Assembly: GCA_945879625.1 (NCBI GenBank)
Contig: CAMCVA010000011.1
Location: 23,937-87,936 of the forward strand
Source of the DNA: Flavobacterium psychrophilum
Lineage (GTDB): Bacteria; Bacteroidota; Bacteroidia; Flavobacteriales; Flavobacteriaceae
Length of the DNA stretch: 64,000 bases
Direction of reading: 5' to 3'
How positions within the stretch are numbered: position 1 is the first letter of the stretch; each line of letters opens with the position of its first letter. The translations under genes and the position numbers were made by a program. Shown here piece after piece: positions 8,339 through 16,727 of the stretch. The notes beneath the pieces were generated by a model. It searched no databases. It was not told the DNA's origin and worked only from the letters and a program-made list of their open reading frames with translations.

Positions 8339-8521
8339 TTGATCGTATCAAATGATAGCATCAGTGATTTAGATTTTAACCTAGCCTTTAGTTCCCCTGC
8401 AGAATTTTTAGAATTGAGCGATGATTGGGAAATTATTGAAAAATCAACAACTGTAATTAAATTAAAAGATGTTAGCCGTGGAAATGGCGGAACCGATTAT
8501 TTAACATTTACTAAAAATTAA
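8339..8521 (+). pseudogene. C-terminal fragment of an unknown small protein
   Basis: A 60-codon frame directly follows an in-frame TAG, with only a TTG as possible start. The text (DLDFNLAFSSPAEFLELSDD, DVSRGNGGTDYLTFTKN) looks like a real acidic protein C-terminus rather than noise. A missing lipoprotein N-terminus is a reasonable guess. Upstream, 8217-8338 holds no gene; 8254-8268 carries the GACGAAGTCAATCCT repeat also found near 11.5 kb. Confidence 0.35.
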
Positions 8522-8596
8522 TACGGTCACATAAAGCAATTTGGAACTGAGGAGTTAACCCAACTAAATCTGTATAGACTGACACCTTTTGGCATC

Positions 8597-8626
8597 AAAA
8601 AAAACCACTGAGAACAGCAGTGGTTT
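8597..8626 (-). terminator. Rho-independent terminator of the FKBP-like lipoprotein gene
   Basis: AAACCACTG (8602-8610) and CAGTGGTTT (8618-8626) form a 9-bp stem with a 7-base loop. On the - strand it is followed by a run of Ts, just after the stop of the gene at 8634-9659. Confidence 0.75.
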
Positions 8627-8633
8627 GTTGGTT

Positions 8634-9659
8634 TTAATGACAGGTCTTGTCTAAATACCTTCGCACTCGTGTGGGGGTTATGTAATCTAAGCTACAAGAT
8701 GGCACTCCTTTTGATTCGTCAACCAATGGAGTTGCAGGATCATCAACGGCAGCGCCGTTGTAGGGATAATAACGCACTCCGCCAGCCGAATCGGTGTATT
8801 TGGTTTCGGTTTTGGTAAAATAGCCATCGCCGTCATCGTCAACATCTAAATAATCTTGCGTGCCATCTTCATCGGTGTCGTCGTTGGTGAAATCGCCATC
8901 GTTATTGGTGTCTTCGTTAATTGATAAAATACCGTCAGAATCTTGATCGGCTCGGCGTACATCATATAATTTGAAAGAAAAAACTAAAGGCGAATAGGAA
9001 GGAATACTTCCGCTACCTATATTGTAATAGGCCAAACCCGAAGGCAAGAACATCACGCCTGCGCCAAAATCAGTATATATAATAGGATTTGGACCTGGAT
9101 TGGTATTAATCACCCCCGATTTAAATTTGGGAAATACTTTTTGCCAACCGCGAATGGTTTGATTCAAGGGTATAAAATTGTCTGGAAAAGGAATGTATTC
9201 AAAATCTTTACTAACCAAACTGTCAACGGCAACACCATCAACAGTCTTTGTGTCGTAATCCAAGTAAGATCCTTTGTAGGAAGCAAGCACTTCGTCTACG
9301 CTTACAGGAGCAATTCCGGCCACATTGCCTTGTCGCAAATTGAGGTAATATACGGTGTAGTCCACTTCGTCATACGTTACCACGGTAGAATCCAACAATG
9401 GACTATCCCAAATAGGCGTTAAAGTGGTGTTTCCGGTAGGAATTCGGGTGAGTTTGATGTCTTGATCAGTGTTGTCAGAACTAGACGTAATTGACTCAAT
9501 ATAAAAGTTTTTTAAATACTCGCGAATGGTTTCGATTTCGGTGTCATATTGCTCTTGGTAATCGCGTGGAGGACTAATTACGGGGCCGTCTGCTTTGTTG
9601 CAAGAAAATAAAACGGTAAGGGTTGCGAATACAATAAAATATAACTTAAATTTGTTCAT
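8634..9659 (-). CDS. FKBP-type peptidyl-prolyl isomerase-like lipoprotein with Asp-rich repeats
   Basis: 341 residues. A lipobox (TVLFSC) gives a lipoprotein signal. The middle (GWQKVFPKFKSGVI, GVMFLPSGLAYYNIGSG, SPLVFSFKLYDV) matches an FKBP-type domain. The C-terminal part has thrombospondin-type-3-like calcium-binding motifs (DQDSDGI, DTNNDGD, DTDEDGTQDYLDVDDDGDGY). Similar lipoproteins occur near gliding genes in Flavobacteriia, but no such neighbours are seen here. Probable role: folding helper in the periplasm or at the surface. Confidence 0.75.
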   Translation of the reverse strand: MNKFKLYFIVFATLTVLFSCNKADGPVISPPRDYQEQYDTEIETIREYLKNFYIESITSSSDNTDQDIKLTRIPTGNTTLTPIWDSPLLDSTVVTYDEVDYTVYYLNLRQGNVAGIAPVSVDEVLASYKGSYLDYDTKTVDGVAVDSLVSKDFEYIPFPDNFIPLNQTIRGWQKVFPKFKSGVINTNPGPNPIIYTDFGAGVMFLPSGLAYYNIGSGSIPSYSPLVFSFKLYDVRRADQDSDGILSINEDTNNDGDFTNDDTDEDGTQDYLDVDDDGDGYFTKTETKYTDSAGGVRYYPYNGAAVDDPATPLVDESKGVPSCSLDYITPTRVRRYLDKTCH

Positions 9660-9737
9660 CAGGACTTAATTTTAGGTGCGCAAGATACAATTTTGATTTA
9701 TTTTTGTGTACTATTTAACGCCGATTTTAGAAAAAAG

Positions 9738-10121
9738 ATGAGAGTAGATAAGTATCTGTGGTGCGTGCGCTATTACAAAACCCGAAACATGGTTACAGAA
9801 GCCTGTCGAAAAAATCAGGTGACTGTAAATGGCCAAGTAGCCAAAGCTTCCCGAGAGGTTTTCCCCTCCGATCACATCACGTTTCGCAAGGATCAAATTA
9901 CCTATAAAATCGCCGTTTTAGATATACCTGAGAATCGAGTGGGCGCCAAATTGGTCGACATCTACAGAAAAGACGAAACACCCGCAGAGGCTTTTCAACA
10001 CCTCGAATTACTCAAACTCTCGAAAGAACATTACCGCAAAACGGGTGATGGCCGTCCTACCAAAAAAGACCGTCGCGATTTAGTTGATTTTGAAAACACC
10101 ACCGAAGACCAAGAAAATTAA
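9738..10121 (+). CDS. S4-domain RNA-binding protein (Hsp15/HslR-like)
   Basis: 127 residues from the ATG at 9738, where the S4 fold begins (MRVDKYLWCVRYYKTRNMVT). The fold continues with ACRKNQVTVNGQVAKASREV, then a basic tail (KTGDGRPTKKDRRDLVDF). The upstream in-frame start at 9693 would add a non-homologous leader. Hsp15-type proteins bind stalled 50S subunits carrying peptidyl-tRNA. It sits 15 bases before the phosphoribosyltransferase gene and may share its transcript. Confidence 0.85.
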   Translation: MRVDKYLWCVRYYKTRNMVTEACRKNQVTVNGQVAKASREVFPSDHITFRKDQITYKIAVLDIPENRVGAKLVDIYRKDETPAEAFQHLELLKLSKEHYRKTGDGRPTKKDRRDLVDFENTTEDQEN

Positions 10122-10136
10122 ATATCCATTTGCCAC

Positions 10137-10634
10137 ATGAGTCAAAACATCATCCTCACCCAAGCCGAAATTGACCACAAAATAAAGCGGATTGCCTATC
10201 AGATCTACGAAACCTATGTAGACGAAAAAGAAATTGTGATTGCAGGAATTGCCCAAAACGGATTTATTTTGGCACAAAAAATTGCTCGCGCATTACAGCT
10301 CATTTCATCGCTCGAAGTAAGTTTATGTGAAGTGAGACTCAATAAACAACAACCCCATTTGCCAGTCACTACATCAATGGCAGCCCAAGACTACGAAAAC
10401 AAAGGATTGGTTTTGGTTGATGATGTGCTTAATTCAGGAAGCACATTGGTATATGGTGTGAAGCACTTTTTAGAAGTGCCGTTGGGTAAATTTAAAACGG
10501 CCGTTTTGATTGACCGCAACCATAAAAAATACCCCGTAAAAGCTGATTTCAAAGGCATTTCCTTGAGCACTTCTATGCAAGAGCACGTGCAAGTAGTCTT
10601 TGCAGAATCGGGGGATTACGCATGTTTAGCTTAA
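10137..10634 (+). CDS. Phosphoribosyltransferase, PyrR-like
   Basis: 165 residues. The type I PRTase PRPP-binding loop is clear (GLVLVDDVLNSGSTLVYG), with an N-terminal YVDEKEIVIAGIAQNGFILA strand-loop. This arrangement is typical of PyrR-like and related uracil/xanthine phosphoribosyltransferases; the exact base cannot be told. Its 3' end overlaps the convergent aroK by 9 bases. Confidence 0.8.
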   Translation: MSQNIILTQAEIDHKIKRIAYQIYETYVDEKEIVIAGIAQNGFILAQKIARALQLISSLEVSLCEVRLNKQQPHLPVTTSMAAQDYENKGLVLVDDVLNSGSTLVYGVKHFLEVPLGKFKTAVLIDRNHKKYPVKADFKGISLSTSMQEHVQVVFAESGDYACLA

Positions 10635-11147
10635 TAAATTAAGCAATTCATGGGTGATTTCATCTGGTGATTTTTGGTCAACTAGAACAATCAAATTCGA
10701 CTGATTGTAGTAATAACTTCGCTCAAACAATTGTTTGGCAATAAATTCTTCTAATTCTTCTTCGGGAATGGCTTGCAATATCGGACGTTGATCTCGCTCG
10801 GCAGCTGCTCGATCTTTTAAGGTTGTAATTGAAGCCTTTAAGTAAATTGACTGGCAATCGGGTCGTGTGTACACCAAGTGATTCTGCGCATAACAGGGTG
10901 TGCCACCGCCCAAACTCAACACAAAATTTGATTGTGTTTCTAATACTTCCTGAAGTACGTGGTGTTCAACTTTTCTAAAATAGACTTCGCCATTCTTGGC
11001 AAACAAGTCTGAAATGGATTTTCCTTCCTTTTGACTGATGATTTTATCTAAATCCAAATGGGTTTTAGCCGTTTTTTGGGCTAATAATTGTCCAATTGTT
11101 GACTTGCCAACACCCATATAACCCACTAAAATCAGTTTATCAATCAT
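10626..11147 (-). CDS. aroK: Shikimate kinase
   Basis: 173 residues, normal length. It phosphorylates shikimate to shikimate-3-phosphate in aromatic amino acid synthesis. Walker A is GYMGVGKST near residue 9, followed by LDLDKIISQKEGKSISDLF with the shikimate-binding Asp, FRKVEHHVL, the GGGTP loop, and a RDQRPIL lid Arg. Another shikimate-pathway gene, aroQ, is far off at 62.4 kb. Confidence 0.95.
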   Translation of the reverse strand: MIDKLILVGYMGVGKSTIGQLLAQKTAKTHLDLDKIISQKEGKSISDLFAKNGEVYFRKVEHHVLQEVLETQSNFVLSLGGGTPCYAQNHLVYTRPDCQSIYLKASITTLKDRAAAERDQRPILQAIPEEELEEFIAKQLFERSYYYNQSNLIVLVDQKSPDEITHELLNLLS

Positions 11148-11272
11148 GGTAATTCCTTGTCTATAAAGGCCTTGCTTTGAATTCGGTCAAAAAGGTAAAT
11201 TTAAAACAAAATTGCTTTGAAAAATAAATAATAAGCCCTTATATTTGCACCCGCATTGGAGAAATGCATTTT

Positions 11273-11348
11273 GACTCGATAGCTCAGTTGGTAGAGCACA
11301 TCACTTTTAATGATGGGGTCCTGGGTTCGAGCCCCAGTCAGGTCACCA
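11273..11348 (+). tRNA. tRNA-Lys (anticodon TTT)
   Basis: 76 nt with encoded CCA. The D arm is TAGCTCAGTTGGTAGAGCA, the anticodon stem CATCA/TGATG encloses CTTTTAA, and the T arm is CTGGG-TTCGAGC-CCCAG. The acceptor stem GACTCGA/TCAGGTC has one C/A mismatch at pair 5. Confidence 0.97.
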
Positions 11349-11392
11349 CAAAGTCGTTCTCCTTGGTGGACGGCTTTTTTTTGGCCACGTGG

Positions 11393-11466
11393 AGAAATTG
11401 GTAGACTTGCCATCTTGAGGGGGTGGTGCTCGTAAGGGCGTGTGGGTTCGAATCCCATCGTGGTCA
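11393..11466 (+). tRNA. tRNA-Leu (anticodon GAG)
   Basis: The acceptor stem GGCCACG/CGTGGTC, the anticodon stem CCATC/GGTGG enclosing TTGAGGG, a long variable arm (TGCTCGTAAGGGCGT) and the T arm GTGGG-TTCGAAT-CCCAT fit a class II tRNA-Leu. CCA is not encoded (CGA follows). It lies 44 bases after tRNA-Lys. Confidence 0.9.
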
Positions 11467-11486
11467 CGAATGAATCCTCAAAAAAG

Positions 11487-11518
11487 AAAAAACGCCAAGC
11501 TCGCTTGAGCGTTTTTTT
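11487..11518 (+). terminator. Terminator after the tRNA pair
   Basis: ACGC then CAAGC-TC-GCTTG then GCGT, with one bulged A, is preceded by an A-run and followed by seven Ts. It is well placed to end the tRNA transcript. Confidence 0.7.
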
Positions 11519-11531
11519 ATTTTGAGGATTA

Positions 11532-11616
11532 TCAAAGCGGAGCTTTGTGGGATGGACGAAGTCAATCCTGTTTTCAAAGCGGAGCTTTGCTGGGATGGAC
11601 GAAGTCAATCCCTCTT
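11532..11616. repeat. Two tandem copies of a 42-bp double-hairpin repeat
   Basis: Copies start at 11532 and 11574. Each has CAAAGCGGAGCTTTG (palindrome around GGA) and GGATGGACGAAGTCAATCC (hairpin around GAA). A decayed third copy follows to about 11650. GACGAAGTCAATCCT also occurs at 8254-8268. The rest of 11617-11787 shows no gene. Confidence 0.7.
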
Positions 11617-11787
11617 TCAAACCAAAGTTTTCTGTATGGACGATGTGTATACATAAAAAAAACAACCTACTAGGTTGCTCTTTTTTGTTATTACATATGA
11701 TTCTATCATTAAAATTTGTAACCCATTCAAAATAAAACTCCTGAATCTTTTTGCTCAATAACGATAAATCGGGAGCACTTGAAACTA

Positions 11788-12612
11788 TTATTGATAAAAT
11801 ATACTATAAGTTCCTTCATATATTAGAGCACCAAAAATATTCGAACCATAAAAACGAGTGATGTTGGTTGGAAACAATAATTCATTATAAGCATATCTAA
11901 AATGAAGACTATCAAAACTTTGTCCACCTGGAAACGGGGTTATTGATATAATATTCCTGGTTGTAGAAGAGAATAAAATATCTAAAAAATCGGATTCTGG
12001 ATTAACATTTTCTGGATTAACATCATAACCCAAATCCAAAAATGCCTCTTTTATTCCTATAACATTTTTAAACGGACTACTTGTTAAACTATATGAAAGA
12101 TTTCCTCCATCTTTACTGACAATGTAACTTTGGTTAGTTGATAAAGTGTAAGTTGTTTTCAAAATTCCATTTGACAAAACAGAAATTGTGTTATTTGAAT
12201 TATAAACATATTCTAAATCACTGATATATGTTCCCCCAGAAAGAGATGTATATTTTTTATTTACCAACTTATTGTTTTGGTATGTAAAATCAATAAAATC
12301 TGACTCGTCACCACTTTCTCCAAATTGAATTTTCGTAATCAAATTACCTGTATAGGTAAAGTAACACTTACCACCACCGCTGCCACCTAATTCTTCATTT
12401 GTAAAATAATCAACTTGTATGTAGTTGATCTTATTTTGATCATAAAAAAATTCATAACAAAGACCACCATATGTATCTTCAATAATCTTCTTTGGTAAAA
12501 TAGTATTCGGGTCTAAATTTTGTGATGTTGAATTAGTTGAATTACTATCACTGGAACAGGAGTTAAAAAATATCATTCCTATTAAGGACAACATTAAAAT
12601 TCTAATTTTCAT
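11788..12612 (-). CDS. Lipoprotein of unknown function with YD-repeat-like strands
   Basis: 274 residues. A lipoprotein signal (LSLIGMIFFNSC) is followed by a Ser/Asn/Thr linker. Later text alternates short strands such as KCYFTYTGNLITKIQFG, FIDFTYQNNKLVNKKY and DLEYVYNSNNTISVLSNG, reminiscent of the YD-repeat-like lipoproteins common in Flavobacteriia. No enzyme motif is visible. It stands alone between the tRNA pair and the carotenoid operon. Confidence 0.7.
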   Translation of the reverse strand: MKIRILMLSLIGMIFFNSCSSDSNSTNSTSQNLDPNTILPKKIIEDTYGGLCYEFFYDQNKINYIQVDYFTNEELGGSGGGKCYFTYTGNLITKIQFGESGDESDFIDFTYQNNKLVNKKYTSLSGGTYISDLEYVYNSNNTISVLSNGILKTTYTLSTNQSYIVSKDGGNLSYSLTSSPFKNVIGIKEAFLDLGYDVNPENVNPESDFLDILFSSTTRNIISITPFPGGQSFDSLHFRYAYNELLFPTNITRFYGSNIFGALIYEGTYSIFYQ

Positions 12613-13047
12613 AATATTTTATTTTTTGTTTGAAATACAAATTTATCATTTAATTTGGTTATTCAACTATGGCAAAGTTTCCTCGTTGTGTAATTACTTA
12701 AATGTTATTATTATTTTAGATTGATTTGGTTCGTTTGTCCCTCGCTCGCGTACTGGTCGACTAAGGGCGAAAAATTTGGAAAAATATTTTCAATAGATTT
12801 CAGCACCTTTTTGCCTCCAATCATCTAAAATCCTATCAACAGTTATTGCTTTCGGAAATTAAGACACAACCCCCAACTTATTTTGGTGTAAACTAAACAA
12901 GCGATTGCGACAATTCAAAATAAAAATTCAGAAACGCGAAATAGCGTATGATTATCCGATAAAATGCATGTCTTTTCTAAAATTAATCCTAAAATAAATC
13001 TTACATCAAATTTTTACCTACTTTTGTTTAACTTTTTTTTTAAAAAA
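12613..13047. other. Intergenic region before the carH-crt operon
   Basis: No full gene is seen. TACTTTTG at 13019-13026 fits the Bacteroidetes -7 element and lies 21 bases before the carH ATG, but no convincing TTG lies at the -33 distance. On the - strand about 12786-12851 reads FPKAITVDRILDDWRQKGAE then IY and a stop, possibly the tail of a lost gene. A weak inverted repeat near 12732-12772 is also present. Confidence 0.4.
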
Positions 13048-13944
13048 ATGAACAATATAAAAAACGTTTTCAGCATTAAAGATTTAGAAAATCTATCGGG
13101 CATTAAAGCCCACACGATTCGCATTTGGGAAAAACGCTATGCCGTATTAGAACCCATGCGCACCGAAACCAATATTCGATTATATGATTTAGTAAGTTTA
13201 CAAAAACTGCTCAACATCACCTTACTCCACAATCACGGGTATAAAATTTCGAAGATATCCAAATATCCGCCCGAAAAAATTCCCGAAATGGTAAACGAAA
13301 TTGTTTCGTCAAAAAGTGCGAAGAATCACGCCATTAGCGCCTTTAAAATGGCCATGATGAATTTTGACCAAACACTTTTCTTCAACACCTACAACAAACT
13401 GCTTTCGGAAAAATCATTTCGCGAAGTGTTTTACGAAGTGTTTATTCCGCTCATGACCGAATTGGGCTTACTTTGGCAAACTGACACCATTACCCCAGCT
13501 CACGAGCATTTTATCAGTTACCTCATCAAACAAAAACTGCTCATTAATACCGAAAAAGTTCAGGTTAAACAGCCCACTCGAACAGACAAGGTATTTGTAC
13601 TCTACTTGCCTATGAATGAAGTACACGAATTGGGTATCATGTACTTAAATTACGAAATTCTAGCCGCTGGATACAAAACCATTTACTTGGGCGAAAGCGT
13701 TCCGCTAGACAGTTTAAAAGACATGAGAAAATACTTTGACAACATTGTATATGTTTCTTACATGACCGTGCAACCCGACAAAAATCATATAAACGCCTAC
13801 ATCACTGATGTTAAAAATGAATTGCTTGATGCTACTTCAGAATTGTGGTGCATTGGGCGCATGGTAGAGGAAATTGAATACGCTCAATTTTCCCCAACCA
13901 TCAAAAAATTTGAATCTATTTTTGACCTTGTAAACGAACTCTAA
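13048..13944 (+). CDS. carH: CarH-type MerR regulator with B12-binding domain
   Basis: 298 residues from the ATG at 13048; an upstream in-frame ATG (12964) adds a Phe/Leu-rich tail that does not belong to the fold. The N-terminus is a MerR helix-turn-helix (FSIKDLENLSGIKAHTIRIW, EKRYAVLEPMRT). Residues 85-170 form the helical domain with W143-x9-E153-H154, the signature of adenosyl-B12 photoreceptors of the CarH group. The cobalamin domain has E191-V-H193-E-L-G196, matching ExHxxG with the lower-ligand His. By family knowledge, CarH represses carotenoid genes in the dark as an AdoB12-bound tetramer and releases DNA in light. It is first in the crt operon, 5 bases before crtI. The residue after W143 is Gln, where Thermus CarH has His132. 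Confidence 0.88.
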   Translation: MNNIKNVFSIKDLENLSGIKAHTIRIWEKRYAVLEPMRTETNIRLYDLVSLQKLLNITLLHNHGYKISKISKYPPEKIPEMVNEIVSSKSAKNHAISAFKMAMMNFDQTLFFNTYNKLLSEKSFREVFYEVFIPLMTELGLLWQTDTITPAHEHFISYLIKQKLLINTEKVQVKQPTRTDKVFVLYLPMNEVHELGIMYLNYEILAAGYKTIYLGESVPLDSLKDMRKYFDNIVYVSYMTVQPDKNHINAYITDVKNELLDATSELWCIGRMVEEIEYAQFSPTIKKFESIFDLVNEL

Positions 13945-13949
13945 GCCGA

Positions 13950-15410
13950 ATGAAAAAAAACATTGCTATTATCGGTTCCGGATTTTCTGCACTTGCTGCC
14001 TCATGTTATCTAGCGCAAGCTGGTCATGAAGTTACTATCTACGAAAAAAACGACACCATTGGTGGACGCGCCCGTCAACTCAAACGCGATGGGTTTATTT
14101 TTGACATTGGCCCTACCTGGTATTGGATGCCCGATGTTTTTGAGCGTTTCTTTGCCGATTTTAATAAAAAACCCAGCGATTATTATAGTTTAGAAAAACT
14201 TTCACCCGCCTATCAGGTCTATTTTGGCGTGCATGATTTTGTTACGATCTCTGATAACTTAGACGCCATTTGCGATACCTTTGAAAGTATTGAAGCCGGC
14301 AGTGCTGCCGAATTGAGAAAATTTATGGCCGAGGCACAGTCCAATTATGATATTGCCATCAAAGATTTGGTCTACAATCCGGGAGTATCACCCATGGAGC
14401 TCATTACCTTAGAAACTGCCAAAAAAGTTGGACAGTTTTTCAGTAACATTCGACGCGATGTGCGCAAGCGATTCAAGCACACCAAGCTAATCCAGATACT
14501 AGAATTTCCGGTTTTGTTTTTGGGCGCCAAACCTTCGGACACGCCGTCTTTCTATAGTTTTATGAACTACGCCGATTTTGGCTTAGGCACCTGGCATCCT
14601 AAAAATGGCATGTATAGCGTGATTTTGGCCATCGAATCCTTGGCCAAATCCTTGGGCGTGGTTATCCATACCTCATCCAACGTGACCAAAATAGAAGTCG
14701 ATCACGAAAAAGCATCGGGTTTGGTCGTTAACGGAAATTTCATTGCTGCCGATGTAGTATTGAGCGGCGCCGACTACCATCATTCTGAAACTTTATTAGA
14801 CGAAAAACACCGTGGCTATTCGGAGAAATTTTGGTCCAAACAAATCTTTGCCCCATCCTCCCTTCTCTTTTATGTTGGATTTGATAAAAAAATAATAAAC
14901 GTAGAACACCATTCGCTCTTTTTTGACGTCGATTTTGATGCACACGCTCACAGCATTTATGACGATCCGAGATGGCCAGAAAACCCCTTGTTTTATGCTA
15001 GTTTCCCCTCTAAAACTGATGCTAATTCGGCACCTGAAGGAAAAGAAGCGGCTATATTTTTAATTCCATTAGCACCTGGTTTAGCAGACACTGAAGCTTT
15101 GCGAGAAACCTATTTTGAAAAAATTATGACTCGTTTGGAAGCACTCACCGAACAAGAATTAAAAAATAATATTATCTTTAAAAACTCTTTTTGTGTAAAT
15201 GATTTTGTAAGCGAATACAATTCTTATAAAGGAAACGCTTACGGAATGGCCAATACGCTTTTGCAAACGGCATTTTTACGACCCAAATTGAAGAGTAAAA
15301 AAGTACAAAATTTATATTTCACTGGCCAACTAACCGTGCCGGGACCTGGTGTACCACCTGCCTTAATATCGGGCAAATTGGTGGCCGAATTGATTGAAAA
15401 AAATTGTTAA
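13950..15410 (+). CDS. crtI: Phytoene desaturase
   Basis: 486 residues, usual length. CrtI uses FAD to convert phytoene to lycopene in several desaturations at the membrane. The N-terminal dinucleotide-binding motif is G9-S-G11-F-S-A with E32 and G38-G39-R; the C-terminal FAD motif is near LYFTGQLTVPGPGVPPALIS. Other family words are FDIGPTWYWMPDVFERFF and FYSFMNYADFGLGTWHP. It follows carH by 5 bases and precedes crtB by 27. Confidence 0.95.
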   Translation: MKKNIAIIGSGFSALAASCYLAQAGHEVTIYEKNDTIGGRARQLKRDGFIFDIGPTWYWMPDVFERFFADFNKKPSDYYSLEKLSPAYQVYFGVHDFVTISDNLDAICDTFESIEAGSAAELRKFMAEAQSNYDIAIKDLVYNPGVSPMELITLETAKKVGQFFSNIRRDVRKRFKHTKLIQILEFPVLFLGAKPSDTPSFYSFMNYADFGLGTWHPKNGMYSVILAIESLAKSLGVVIHTSSNVTKIEVDHEKASGLVVNGNFIAADVVLSGADYHHSETLLDEKHRGYSEKFWSKQIFAPSSLLFYVGFDKKIINVEHHSLFFDVDFDAHAHSIYDDPRWPENPLFYASFPSKTDANSAPEGKEAAIFLIPLAPGLADTEALRETYFEKIMTRLEALTEQELKNNIIFKNSFCVNDFVSEYNSYKGNAYGMANTLLQTAFLRPKLKSKKVQNLYFTGQLTVPGPGVPPALISGKLVAELIEKNC

Positions 15411-15437
15411 ACAATACGAGAATTGTCCAATTAGTAT

Positions 15438-16277
15438 ATGAAGTCTATTTTTGATTCCCTTTCTTTTGAATGCAGCAAACGAGTAACACAAACCTACAGT
15501 ACCTCCTTTTCTACGGCTGTAAAAATGTTGTCTCCCAGCATTCGTCAAGATATCTATAATATTTATGGCTTTGTGCGCTTTGCCGACGAAATTGTAGACA
15601 GTTTTCACGATTACCCAAAAGAAACTTTATTTGATCTTTTTGAAACTGATTTAGCCAACGCCCTCGCACATAAAATCAGTTTAAACCCCATACTGAATGC
15701 CTTTCAGCACACCGTACACCAATACAATATACCCAACGAACTAATCGATGCTTTTATGAAAAGCATGAAATTAGACTTGTCAAAATCGGTATACGAAACC
15801 GAAGAAGAATACCAAGAATACATCTATGGTTCTGCTGATGTGGTGGGTTTGATGTGCCTCAAAGTATTCGTAAAAGGGGATCACGCAACTTATGACAAGC
15901 TCAAAGCGAGCGCCATGCGATTGGGATCGGCTTTTCAGAAAGTAAATTTCTTGCGTGACCTGAAAGACGACCACGAAGTGTTGAGCCGCACCTATTTCCC
16001 CAATACCGACCTAAACCGATTGGACGAACAAGCCAAAGCCAAAATCATTAAAGAAATTGAAGCCGATTTTGCTGCCGGATACGAAGGCATAATTCTACTA
16101 CCCTTTGAAGCCAAATTTGGGGTGTATACCGCCTTTGTTTATTACAAAAAATTACTCCACAAACTCAGCAAGACGCCATCAGCCGAAATCAAAAATACCC
16201 GTATTCGCGTTTCGGATTACCAAAAAATAGGATTATTTGCCCGTTGTTATTTTACCTACAAATTTAACATCATCTAA
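15438..16277 (+). CDS. crtB: Phytoene synthase
   Basis: 279 residues, full length. It joins two geranylgeranyl diphosphates to phytoene, the first step for C40 carotenoids. The two Mg-binding Asp motifs are D50-EIV-D54 (YGFVRFADEIVDSF) and D174-LKD-D178 (FQKVNFLRDLKDDHEV). Also typical are TYSTSFSTAVKMLS and GSADVVGLMCLKVF. It is translationally close to crtZ, which begins 3 bases after its stop. Confidence 0.95.
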   Translation: MKSIFDSLSFECSKRVTQTYSTSFSTAVKMLSPSIRQDIYNIYGFVRFADEIVDSFHDYPKETLFDLFETDLANALAHKISLNPILNAFQHTVHQYNIPNELIDAFMKSMKLDLSKSVYETEEEYQEYIYGSADVVGLMCLKVFVKGDHATYDKLKASAMRLGSAFQKVNFLRDLKDDHEVLSRTYFPNTDLNRLDEQAKAKIIKEIEADFAAGYEGIILLPFEAKFGVYTAFVYYKKLLHKLSKTPSAEIKNTRIRVSDYQKIGLFARCYFTYKFNII

Positions 16278-16280
16278 ATT

Positions 16281-16724
16281 ATGTTCCTCTACATTGCCGT
16301 TTTTATCGTTACTTTTTTCTTTATGGAGTTTATGGCATGGTATAGCCACAAGTACATTATGCACGGATTTTTGTGGATTTTGCATGCCGATCACCACAAA
16401 AAAGACCACGATTCTTGGTTTGAGCGCAACGACGCCTTTTTTATCTTTTATGCGGTAGTAAGCATGGGATTTTTTGTCTTGTGGCAAAAACAAATTCTAG
16501 ATGTGGGCTTAGCCATTGGACTGGGTATTTTTGCCTACGGATGGACCTACTTTTTGGTGCACGATATTTTCATTCACCAACGGTTTAAGTTGTTTAGAAA
16601 TGCCAATGGCAAATACGCCAAAGCCGTTCGTCGAGCGCACAAAATGCACCACAAACACATCGGAAAAGACAAGGGAGAATGTTTTGGAATGTTATGGGTT
16701 CCGTTGAAGTACTTTATAAACTAA
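16281..16724 (+). CDS. crtZ: Beta-carotene hydroxylase
   Basis: 147 residues. This membrane di-iron enzyme hydroxylates beta-carotene rings toward zeaxanthin. Four His clusters are in place: H23-KYIM-H28, H35-AD-H38-H39, H94-DIFI-H99 and H120-KM-H123-H124, with hydrophobic helices at about 2-20, 53-68 and 75-95. It ends the carH-crtI-crtB-crtZ operon. No lycopene cyclase is in the window, so ring formation must be encoded elsewhere. Confidence 0.95.
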   Translation: MFLYIAVFIVTFFFMEFMAWYSHKYIMHGFLWILHADHHKKDHDSWFERNDAFFIFYAVVSMGFFVLWQKQILDVGLAIGLGIFAYGWTYFLVHDIFIHQRFKLFRNANGKYAKAVRRAHKMHHKHIGKDKGECFGMLWVPLKYFIN

Positions 16725-16727
16725 GAC

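Noticed and set aside
11201-11758. A 185-codon - strand frame across the tRNA region
   Set aside because: It covers both tRNA genes on the opposite strand and the repeats. Phrases such as TQDPIIKSDVLYQLSYRVKM are the familiar result of translating tRNA genes.
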